NCBI GenBank assembly: GCA_027919835.1
Contig: JANVFP010000006.1
Span: forward strand, 558,001 to 622,000
Length of the DNA: 64,000 bases
DNA from: Lentinula raphanica
Taxonomy: Eukaryota; Basidiomycota; Agaricomycetes; Agaricales; Omphalotaceae
Direction: 5' to 3'
Below the pieces are notes generated by a model that saw only the letters and a list, made by a program, of their open reading frames with translations, was not told where the DNA came from and did not search any database. The number at the start of each line of letters is the position of its first letter. Position 1 is the first letter of the stretch. The translations under genes were made by a program, and so were the position numbers. Shown one piece after another: positions 47,750 to 57,118 of the stretch.

Positions 47750-48735
47750 TCAGAACTCGTGTGTGAAGATATCGTCAGTAGTAGCCTTCTGTGCACTGGT
47801 CTCCCTTGCAGAAGGCTCTTCCACAGCTTGGGTGTTACCATAAAGGCCACCCTCAGGATCTTCGGGATATCCAACAGTGGAATCATCTGCGGAGATCGTG
47901 CTCGGCGCAACCGAAGACCTACTCTTCTTCTTCTTCACCCTCTTCCTCGACTGCTGCTCCGAAATGTTATAAGCATCCTCTGTCCTCGCCCAACGATCCT
48001 TCTTCTCCTTTTTCTTCTTTCCGCGTTTAGAGCCATTGCTCGGAAGCACAGCATCATCGAAATTGGCTGGGTACCGCCATCTGCCGCCGGAAGACGACGA
48101 TGCGTTGGCGTTATAATAGCGCTCGTCCTCTGGCCTCCACAAACCACCGTCCTGTTGTTGAGCTCTGCTGTGGTCGTCTGAAGATAGGCTCAGGCTTGAG
48201 CCGCCCTCCTGCCCTTCCTCGAGAGCCTGGCCTTCGAGCGTCGAATGGGGTAGTCGGTCTTGGTATCTGTTCGCCCATTGGGATTTGCGTTCTTTGCGCC
48301 GAATCTCTGAAGTATCAACAAGGCCATAACGCTGAGCCCACTTGGGCGTTCGTGCGTGGTTCTTATTGTTACGGATGTTCTGTAAGTGCAAGATGAATGA
48401 GACTGAGGTATCATTCGAATTGAACGATTCTCAATTACTTGGATGTAGAAATTGTGTGCATGACCTGTGATCTAATCAGTAGGGCAGGGCATACGGGTTT
48501 GAATACGACGAACCAGGTATATATCCACAGATTGTCAGCAAAGTGTTTATGAAGAAATCCGCGCCAATCCCAAATCTGGCAGCAACAGCTAAATGATATG
48601 ATGAGAAGGAGTCGCATGCGACAAGTTATAAGGCGAACCTAAAGGTGGGAGAAGAGTACCAAGAATGAAGAGAAGAACTGAAAAACCATGATGCCGCCTT
48701 GGTTTGAGGTCAATCTTGGTTGGAACGGCGGGCAT
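47750..48735 (-). CDS. Pmp3/UPF0057-type small membrane protein with long charged tail
   Basis: It starts MPAVPTKIDLKPRRHHGFSV, then the two-helix Pmp3-type core LLFILGTLLPPLAVAARFGI and GADFFINTLLTICGYIPGHA, followed by HNFYIQNIRNNKNHARTPKW. Family members such as yeast Pmp3/Sna proteins affect membrane potential or vacuolar sorting. Short members are about 55 residues; this one carries an extra cytosolic tail of roughly 200 residues (LVDTSEIRRKERKSQWANRY, Ser-rich stretches, then KRGKKKKEKKDRWARTEDAY and RKRVKKKKSRSS), ending TTDDIFTHEF. Three introns near the membrane segments restore the frame. Sna3-like members have tails that bind ubiquitin ligases, but no PPxY motif was seen here. Head-to-head with the C2H2 gene, 279 bp between starts. 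Confidence 0.85.
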
Positions 48736-49014
48736 GGTGGTGCAAGAGAAAACACAAGCGACACTTCAAGTCCTTGACACAATTTATTCCGGCCCGGCTA
48801 CTGAGTTTGCAAGCACGTGCTCAGGCTTGCTTTACTTTAACGGTTACCAACTACCATCTGGCATCAACCTTTCACTTTAAACCACAGCGAAATATCTACG
48901 TCGTCTCTGTGGCTCATTTCGAGGACTGAACCTGTATATAATTGCAGGTGAGTGCTCTTTACACTGCTGATAGTCTGCGATATCGATCACCCCTAGTACT
49001 CGAGCCAATTTGCC

Positions 49015-50841
49015 ATGGAGAATGACGCCCTTGCTTTGGATCTTTCGGACGTCGTACACGATGAATCTCTGGGGCAAGATGCTCACTCAAACCTCTCTCC
49101 TCATACCCAACCTGCGACACGTTCTTCTTCGGTTTTCGAATCAGATTCCGGACTCCTGTCATCCCTTCAGCCTTCGTATGAAGACCTTGATTCACAGGGC
49201 AGAAGTCAAACTCTTTCCAGTTCCTCTCTTGATTTACTCGAGACCGAACTTGTCAACCTTCTCCACCAAAATGCGTCTGCCGCAGCCAATGCAGCTTTGA
49301 TTAATGCAGCCGCTCAACAGCATCAATCGGCTAATGCAGGAGAACAGGAGGCATCGCAAGCCACCGACATTGGAAGCTACCTGTCCGGTTTAGCCGTAGT
49401 CCTTCAAGCGGCGCAAGCTGAGGCACAACTGAACGACAGCGATCGCATTGCGCTTGACGCTCTTTTATCGGCTAAGGATTTGTCTGCGTTGAGTGAAAAA
49501 GGGAACCAGAGCACTCGGGCAGCACCATCCTTCCACTCCCTCACAGCCGCAGAACAGTCACGGGAGCCGTCGCGAAAGAGAAGAAGAAGGGAGGGCGAGG
49601 ACAATCGAGAAGATTTTTTGTACACAGAGTTACGTGGGCGGAGTGATGACGAGGGGACGGACGACGGCGGGACGGAGTCGCGACCAGCAAGAGACGATAA
49701 CTCTGCAGCAGATTCTCTACCCACTGCGGACTTTACCGACATAAACGATATATTCACTCACCTTTCTACGCACATCTCTTCCCAATTCGAGTCAGAGTCA
49801 AATAACAGTCCCCGTGCATTGCATTTTCCGACATCCGGATCTACAGTACTTGCGCCTTTGAATCGTGGTTCCGTGCCGATAGCATCCTCGTCCAACTTTG
49901 TCATCGAGTCGCATCCTCCGAAGAGAGCAAAGAAGCCCAAAGAAAAGTTAAAGAATACACATGTCTGTGAACAACCAGACTGTTTGAAGGCATTCACGCG
50001 GCGTAGTGATTTGTTGCGACATATGCGAATACACACTGGCGAACGTCCCTTTCTCTGTAACCATCCAGGTTGTGGGAAAACGTTCATCCAGGTACGTTCA
50101 GTGTCCTCGTTCCAGTCATACTCGATACTGATGATTTATCTAGCGTTCAGCTTTGCATGTACACGTGCGGGTACACACGGGTGAAAAACCTCACAGTTGT
50201 GAATACCCAGATTGTGGAAAAACATTTGGCGATTCGAGTAGTCTGGCTCGGCACCGTCGCACGCATACCGGTAAACGACCATACAAGTGTGAGGATCCCC
50301 AGTGCGAGAAGACGTTTACCAGGCGGACCACCCTAATTCAGCATATGCGCACTCACGATCCCAAATGGGAGCCGGACCCGAATATGTATGTTACCACCGA
50401 TTTATTTTTCCTACTTCGCAGCTGATAGTTTTCCTCCTCAGGCGATATAGTTTCAGTGGATCCAACGCTGCGCAGACAAGTGAAGACGAACAAGACCTTT
50501 CCGAATCTGTCCGAACTATTTCTGATCTTTTCAAGCCCAATGCCCTGCCAATGGAACCCGAGCCAGAGCCAGCCCCTGCTGATTCCCTAGACCGGGTTGC
50601 CACCATCAGTGCGGAAATCGCAGCTGCTATAGCACAAGCTCATCAGCGAGTGTTTGAAGAAGAGGAAGAGGAATCAGACTATGAGCAGGAAATGCCGGCC
50701 CGCGAGACAATTACTCTGAATACCAGCGGCATCAGGGGATTGGGTACGGAAGACAGGCTACATAGAGGGGACTCGGAAGATGAGAGGTTCCCTCACCCAT
50801 TGCGAGCATTGAAGAACAGTCCCAACAAACGTAAAAGATAA
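49015..50841 (+). CDS. C2H2 zinc-finger transcription factor (four fingers)
   Basis: Nuclear DNA-binding regulator. A long acidic, Ser/Ala/Gln-rich N-terminus (about 300 residues) contains a basic patch ([13 protein letters not shown]) and a second ([14 protein letters not shown]) just before the fingers. Four tandem C2H2 fingers with TGE-type linkers follow: [60 protein letters not shown] and [20 protein letters not shown]. An intron splits finger 2 after FIQ, and another follows PDPN. The C-terminal acidic segment ([17 protein letters not shown]) could be an activation region, and the product ends KNSPNKRKR. The finger arrangement resembles general fungal TFIIIA/Krueppel-type factors; target genes cannot be read from sequence. 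Confidence 0.88.
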
Positions 50842-50965
50842 AAAGCAACAAATATTGTATTGATATTGAACCACAGGTTAGCTACAGTCTCTCCATTGCA
50901 TAGTACGCTTCATTGTACATATTCTACCTGCAACACTTAGCGAATACAAGCGAATAATTGGCCAC

Positions 50966-50974
50966 CTCTCCGTC
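50966..50974 (+). repeat. Left target-site duplication CTCTCCGTC
   Basis: Nine bases directly abutting the left inverted repeat, repeated exactly at 51529-51537 beyond the right one. Confidence 0.85.
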
Positions 50975-51167
50975 CAGACTCCTTCCCATCCACTCTTGCA
51001 GGCAAAAAAAATTTGAAAGAAAGAGAAGACTGGGATAATTCCCTATATAGTATATCGTATATCTTATCATTATCTATATCTTATCTTATATCACGTGGAT
51101 GCAAATTTTTTTAGCCTGCAAGAGCGACTGGCATAATATGTCTAAGCGCCCGATGGCATTGTTTGGT
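50975..51167 (+). repeat. Left terminal inverted repeat (193 bp)
   Basis: It contains an AT-rich core with repeated TATATC/TTATC words, a CACGTG, and at its two ends an inverted pair of a 22-23 bp motif (50993-51015 and 51102-51124) built on CTCTTGCAGGC next to an A-run and TTTG. Confidence 0.9.
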
Positions 51168-51335
51168 CCCAGCATTCAAATTTTGTAGCGCCCATTTCAT
51201 CAATGTCCATTAGTATTGGAAACAAGGTAGGTAGCCTACTTCTATTTACATGAATCACATCCAATACTACTCCTTTACTACATTGTGGCCAGTGGAGGAT
51301 TATTGAGTCAGGGAAATAATGGCGCTAAAATTAAA

Positions 51336-51528
51336 ACCAAACAATGCCATCGGGCGCTTAGACATATTATGCCAGTCGCTCTTGCAGGCTAAAAAAAATT
51401 TGCATCCACGTGATATAGGATAAGATATAGATAATGATAAGATATACGATATACTATATAGGGAATTATCCCAGTCTTCTCTTTCTTTCAAATTTTTTTG
51501 CCTGCAAGAGTGGATGGGAAGGAGTCTG
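51336..51528 (-). repeat. Right terminal inverted repeat (193 bp)
   Basis: Reverse complement of the left arm. It carries the same internal inverted motif pair at 51379-51402 and 51489-51510. Confidence 0.9.
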
Positions 51529-51537
51529 CTCTCCGTC
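51529..51537 (+). repeat. Right target-site duplication CTCTCCGTC
   Basis: Exact copy of the nine bases at 50966-50974, marking the insertion site about 200 bp before the FBP1 start codon. Confidence 0.85.
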
Positions 51538-51738
51538 CTGACTCCTGCGGCTCCAAATTCACATGCCGGATGACCTAACAAACGGGCCGCCAGAGCCGGT
51601 GAGGAGGAATAACCACAGTTCCGCTCAACCGTTTCTTTCCGCGATCCACTATATCTAGGACCTCTCCAGACCGATCTTCTTAACTTTCCTTCTTGTCTCA
51701 ACTTCTTCCCTGCGTTATCAACTCATCCATCGCTAAGT

Positions 51739-53070
51739 ATGGCCACAGAAGCTGTTCCGAGTTCAGAGATCATCACTCTCACCAGGTGCGGACACACCAG
51801 CTATCGCTAACTTATCCTTCTAACATCGATTGCATAGACATGTTCTGCACGACCAAATGCGACTCGGTGCAGCTGCAACCGGTGACTTGACCTTGTTGCT
51901 CACCGCTATCCAAGTTACCTCTAAATTCATTGCGACTAACGTCCGAAAGGCCCGATTGATCAACTTGTAGGCCTCCTACTCTTACGGATGTGAATATAGA
52001 TTTCTCATCATTACCTCAAAGGATCGGCCTGGCTGGCGACACAAACATATCAGGAGACGAACAAAAGAAACTCGACGTGCTCTCAAATGACATCATGGTC
52101 AACTCTTTACGAGCATCGGGGAAGACGGCCGTCCTCGTGTCAGAGGAACTGGAGGAAGCTATTATCATTGAAGAAAAGAACAGAGGAAGATACTGTGTTG
52201 TTTTCGATCCACTCGACGGAAGCAGCAACATCGATGCTGGTGTTAACATTGGAACCATCTTTGGAATTTACAAGCTTGTGCGTTATATCTACATCGTATG
52301 TTCACTGTATTTACAGATCGCTTTCAGCGTCCGAACTCTAAAGGGTCAATTGAGGATGTTTTACGACCTGGCAGTGAGATGGTAGCAGCTGGATATACGA
52401 TGTATGTTTATGCCCTTCTCCTCTGAATATGGCGCCAATGATTCTACATGTTAAAGGTACGGGTCTTCTGCTAACCTCGTTCTATCGACGGGTTCTGGAG
52501 TCAACGGCTATACCCTCGACGCAGCTCTTGGAGAGTTCATACTTACACATCCCGATGTGTGTCGCTTTTTCCCACTGCCATCCTGCTGTTCTCTTGCTCA
52601 CAGAGGTTTCAGATTCAAATTCCTCCCCGTGGAAAAATCTACTCCTTCAACGAGGGAAACTCGATGTTCTTCAACCCACCGGTGGTTGAGTACCTAAAAT
52701 CTATCAAATACCCTGCTTCCGGTAAACCTTACAGTGCTCGGTACATTGGCTCAATGGTTGCCGATGTTCACCGAACATTCTTGTATGGTGGAATCTTTGG
52801 ATATCCGGACGACAAGAAAAATAAGACCGGAAAGTTGCGATTACTATACGAAGCTTTTCCTATGGCTTTCTTGACAGAGCAGGTACGTCCTGCTTCCAAT
52901 ATTTCTTCCACTCAAGACTGTACTAAGTGCATTAACAGGCGGGAGGGATCGCAACCACAGGAACTAAGCGCATTTTGGACATTGTCCCTACTAGCATTCA
53001 CGAGCGATGCCCGGTTTTCTTGGGTAGTAAAGAAGATGTCCAAGATTTAATGAAGTTTTTTACAGCGTAG
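51739..53070 (+). CDS. FBP1: Fructose-1,6-bisphosphatase
   Basis: Key cytosolic gluconeogenic enzyme, hydrolysing fructose-1,6-bisphosphate. It starts [16 protein letters not shown] and splices to [20 protein letters not shown]. Conserved features: [40 protein letters not shown], the metal/substrate site [100 protein letters not shown] and [17 protein letters not shown]. The end is [20 protein letters not shown] and [14 protein letters not shown]. Six introns with clean junctions. Yeast FBP1 is glucose-repressed; here a transposon sits in the promoter region, so regulation may differ from relatives. Confidence 0.97.
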
Positions 53071-53286
53071 ATACGTACATGATTAATATACACTTCTCCA
53101 TAGTGAGTTTCGAGGCTTCAAGTCTTTCACGCACTGAGTTTGCCGAAGGATTCCGAATCTCTGATGTCCGAAGAAAGCCGACGCATGCCGAGACTGCCGA
53201 GTTGTACCTTCCGAGTTCCGCTGACAGTGACCTCTGCCACCAACCACTTGTCAGTGTTCCTCCTTGTACTACGCTTTAGCCATACA

Positions 53287-54613
53287 ATGGACGAGGTGAT
53301 TTTCTACGTCGTCAAGCTCCAACAACTTTATCTGAAATACGGACGATAGCCTACTTCCTCGCGTCGTAAATCTTCAAACAAACGTCGAGCCAACGTTCTC
53401 CTTTCAGAATCGGAGGATGACCAGAATCTTGTTCTTTCATCACCAGCCCAAAAACGATTTCGATACACCAAACAGGCCGAATGGGATGAAGATGCACTAG
53501 TCAATGTGGACGACAATGATGTCCCAAACGAAAGTCCATCCTCACTTTCCCGTAGTACAACCCCGCCTCCAAAACAGAAGCTGCACTTGAAACGAGGGCG
53601 TGACTCAGGCTCAATGAAATATCATGGAAACAAGAAGAGTCGATCGGGAGATGATACAGACGATGAATACGAGGTTGACATCCTCTCTGATGATCTGGGA
53701 CCAGGACCCGCGGACGAGTATGATGATGCCGACCTTGACTTTGCGGACGATAGCCCAAAGAAAGGAAAGAGTAGACCTACAGCGAAGAACAAGGGCGGAA
53801 AGAACGGGAAAGGGATGAAGAACTCGAGAGCAAAGAATAAAGCAGAATCACAACAGAAGGAGATCATAGTGCGGGATGAACGACAAGGCGTCGCGTCGTC
53901 TTCCATGAAGATTCGCATAAAGCCGTCTTTAACCGCCAATCCTGCTCCCGCCACGAAGTCGAGTTTGGACCCGGCAGTACCAATTCTTGAAATTGATGAC
54001 CGACCGACCTCGCAGGCTCAGGCGAAGCGCAAGCTTCCTCCAATCAAGAAGAACAAAACCACATCGTCTGCTGCAACGAATGCGAAGCCTAAAACTACCA
54101 CGACAGACGATATCTCAGCTACCCTCGCCTCTTCCGCAGCAAAACCATCGACTGGTTCGCAAGGTGGCGACTTCAATTTACAAGATCGCAGTGTCTATGA
54201 AATGCTCTTCAAAAATGTACAATTCGTTTTTCATGAGATTGTCCAATCGCTGAACTTCACTCCAATAACAGGCGGGCGGGAGCAATGCTCGTGCTGGCAG
54301 TATACGTGATAAGGAACGTAGGAGAGACCTAGATAATTTGAGGGAGGCTGACAAGGCTAGAAGAGCAATTGAGGCCGTAAGCTTCACTCGCCATGCTCGT
54401 CTGTTCCTTGCTAACCCGATACAGAAACGTACATTTGATTTACAAGCCCAGATGGACAAGATATCTGCATTCGAAGATCGGCTCAGACGAGCCAATAGTT
54501 GTGTCCTATATCCCAACATTCTTGGTGCGAAAATGAGGGAAACTTTTGAACAAAATCGAAGAAGACGAGAACCTCAGGAAGAAGGGGAAATGACATGGTC
54601 TGTCTACCGCTAA
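53287..54613 (+). CDS. Lysine-rich, probably nuclear protein of unknown function
   Basis: The first exon is ATG GAC GAG; a roughly 53-nt intron joins to PTSSRRKSSNKRRANVLLSE. The protein is highly charged: acidic blocks (SGDDTDDEYEVDILSDD, DEYDDADLDFADDSPKK) alternate with Lys-rich ones (KGKSRPTAKNKGGKNGKGMK), as in chromatin-associated proteins. After a Thr/Ser/Pro linker come two more conserved-looking segments: DFNLQDRSVYEMLFKNAGGS and a basic helix (DKERRRDLDNLREADKARRA, then IEAKRTFDLQAQMDKISAFE and DRLRRANS). The final exon ends in EEGEMTWSVYR. A role in a chromatin complex is a guess from composition. The 3' end is tentative: GGTCTG after the last ATGACATG could also be a donor leading to further exons. 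Confidence 0.7.
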
Positions 54614-55758
54614 TCTCCACGGTACATGGTGCTGATAATGACATTCATTGACCGTCGATTTTTCTGGGACGTACCATGTGCAGACCCAGTCTTCTGTCAC
54701 CTATCTTGCTATGAGGTGATGATGTATGACACTGTGAGCGTCAACATGTTCATTCGAATGGAGGCCAGACCAGACCAGAAACAATGCTCTTGCTCCATGT
54801 CACTACCACCTGAATGTATCTGTTTTCTTTGCATGAAACCACACGGTTTGTCACCTTTGGGAATCATGTCCTATAAACACGATCAGAATATACAGTAAGT
54901 TTTCCTTGGAAATGTCGACACAACGCAGGTCAACGGCATCGCAGATTGAAATAGAGAGATACAACTGCGAGCGAGCAACTGCGGCAGGCTTCATGAGCGG
55001 GAGCGTGTCGTTCCGAATGCAAGATTCAATGCATATTTGTACCACAGTATTCTCTGATGAACATTTTTGCAGAACATTCTGCGTCACACCGCATCCTGAA
55101 ACATTAATTTCCGAGGAGTTGTACGATAGAGGAAGTGAACCTATAGTATTTCTGTTGAAATTCGAGAAAATAATATTCAGACCCAGTGATTTGGCAAAGA
55201 TGTAGATACTCTGATGTGGAACAAACGATGGGACCATAGTTATTCACCCAGAGTCTACAATTCAATCGAAAATAATCCAACGCAAGGAATGGAAGTTAGT
55301 TTCATCCCCTGCAAAGACATCGATATCGCAAAAATTCTACGAACGTTGTGTCACTGAGACGCATGCACTATTGAATACCCAAAATCAGCACTAAACAGAA
55401 ACACGAGGATACGAGACCTCGAAAGGCAACTTCGTGACTATATGGGACTAGCGAAATCGAAATGATGATCACCATGAGAAGATTAGTTGAATAACTCATC
55501 TCGGACACTCATCGGGCAGAGCGGGTAGCTTACTGCAGAAAATCACCATTCAACTTGATTTTTTTCTACAATTGCAACGACTGATTGCACTGGAAAACGA
55601 CAAGTAAACTGTAGGGTCCGGGACATTGTGAAAACCTGAGATCTAGACACTCGAAAAATGGTTGATCCCCGGGATGGGACGCCCAGGCTAAGGAATCTCC
55701 AACAGAAGTAGAATGTCGTTATTCAACCCGTTTCTTCCGAAGCACGATATGGGTTTAG
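54614..55758. other. Gene-poor stretch
   Basis: About 1.1 kb. The longest plus-strand frame (54906-55205, about 100 codons) has no recognisable motif, weak start context and no splice partner. There is no repeat, tRNA-like cloverleaf or second gene I can support. It may hold extra 3' exons of the upstream gene or an unrecognised lineage-specific gene. Confidence 0.5.
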
Positions 55759-56966
55759 TCATATCCCATTCGCGGTCACGTCCAGAACAGACTGTATTGC
55801 TCTGGCAATCTGGTAAAAGCAGCCATTGAACCACCTTTCCCTCAAGCTACGATTGGCGGAAACGGAGACTTCATCGGGAGAGGTGTCCTTGTGTACCGCA
55901 GCCAATGTGTTGGGTTCGTTATTCAAGGTTGCCAATTGATTTCGAATGTCATCGATGACTCTTTGCAGCACCATTAGCTCTGTTCTGACGCAATCCATAT
56001 CCTGCGGACTGTCCAAAGTGGAAATGAGTTCATCTGATGAGCTGAGAAGGGCAGGGGATATAGCTGCCAAGTCGTCCAAGAAAGTATTCGGTAGCGAAGT
56101 TTGTGAAGATAATATATCAGATATCACTTTTCCATGCAGGAGGCTGCAAAGTCGCAAAACTATGAGGACCTGAAATGGTTTGTGAGTTGATGATCCGGTT
56201 TCTCGCATTCACAGAACGAAAGATTACCTTTTTGGCTACTTCCATTTCTTGACCAGTCAGAGGCTTACTGGGTTCTATCCCTAACTCTTCCCACCCATCT
56301 TCGAAGTCGAAGTCTTTGTCGGACTGCGCATCCTCAATCATTTCTCCTACTTCTTTGATACCATCTTCTAGTCCACCAGTATCCTTCGACCAATGGCGAC
56401 GTACAGCAGTCAGATTATCTCTTGGCAAACCATCCTCACGGCGTGCCAAATCTATTATGCTGTGTACAGCACCAGTTTTCACCAAGTAATCATCTCCAGA
56501 CCTCGAGCGTTCTCCAGAGCCCTCGATTTCGAAGAACAAAATAGCTAGATCTTGGACAGACTCTATCACCTCAATAGCAACCACTTTCACTGTCTTGACG
56601 AGTACGGAGCCATGTGCAGAGGTGTTGAACATGTTGACACAATGCGAAATGGCGGCAATACGTTCTGATAATTCTTTGAGAGTAAACAAACAAGCGGAAT
56701 AAGTGGGAGAGGATGGCTTCAAGGCCAAGGATATTTTTGTGGTAGATCCATACACAAGAGAGAGCAGGGATAGTAAATCTTTGTGTAAAACAGGCAACGG
56801 TGGAGGGTCTTCTTCTGTTGGTTCGGGATTAGATATTGAGTCTTTTGCAGCTTTGCAAGTTTTGATTAGAAGTTGGATTCCAGTTACAGCTAGAAGATGG
56901 CTTTGGAAAGGATCACAGTCTTCGGAAGAGAAGAAATTCACCTTTATGTTTGTTATCAGAGTCCAT
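55759..56966 (-). CDS. GCIP/CCNDBP1-like (Grap2 and cyclin-D-interacting) protein
   Basis: An all-helical protein resembling the Grap2/cyclin-D-interacting family, reported in animals to bind cyclin D and HLH factors; the fungal role is unknown. Exon 1 encodes MDSDNKHK (ATG 56964-56966), and a short intron leads to AVTGIQLLIKTCKAAKDSIS. Then come LHKDLLSLLSLVYGSTTKIS, LKELSERIAAISHCVNMFNT, VAIEVIESVQDLAILFFEIE, YLVKTGAVHSIIDLARREDG, LPRDNLTAVRRHWSKDTGGL and the acidic FDFEDGWEELGIEPSKPLTG. After a second intron the C-terminus has IVLRLCSLLHGKVISDI and ends VLDVTANGI. A longer open frame at the 5' end (MNFFSSEDCD) is intronic by this model. Divergent from YME1 with 152 bp between starts. Confidence 0.85.
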
Positions 56967-57118
56967 CGTAAAGAACGACTTGGAACGAAAAAAGAATTGG
57001 AAGACTAACTTGTGTAATTTTCAGAGCCGGCGACAAAACTCCCACGCGTACCATCTTCGTTTTATGCTGCCGTGTGTGCGTAATTCAAAAGTTTCTCTTC
57101 TACCATTTCTAATGTCCA

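Larger units (their letters stand above)
50975..51528. mobile_element. Non-autonomous Mutator-like (MULE) MITE, 554 bp
   Basis: Two 193-bp arms are near-perfect reverse complements (50975-51167 and 51336-51528), starting CAGACTCCTTCCCATCCACT on each strand. They differ only in two poly-A/T lengths and one T/C. The 168-bp loop has no coding frame. A 9-bp direct repeat flanks the element exactly. Long inverted repeats plus 9-bp target duplications are the hallmark of Mutator-like transposons; with no transposase this would be a non-autonomous copy. Near-identity of the arms suggests recent activity or hairpin-based conversion. The superfamily call is inference from these two traits. Confidence 0.85.
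50842..51738. other. Intergenic region between the C2H2 gene and FBP1
   Basis: About 900 bp. Most of it (50966-51537) is the transposon with its target duplication described separately. The remaining right part (51538-51738) is the proximal FBP1 promoter, pyrimidine-rich just before the ATG. Confidence 0.75.

Noticed and set aside
51300..51701. A 133-codon minus-strand open frame across the right transposon arm
   Set aside because: It consists mostly of inverted-repeat sequence that is also present in the left arm; composition is not protein-like and no homology is apparent.
54906..55205. A 100-codon plus-strand open frame (MSTQRRSTAS...)
   Set aside because: No recognised motif, no splice partner and isolated in a gene-poor stretch; not enough to call a gene.
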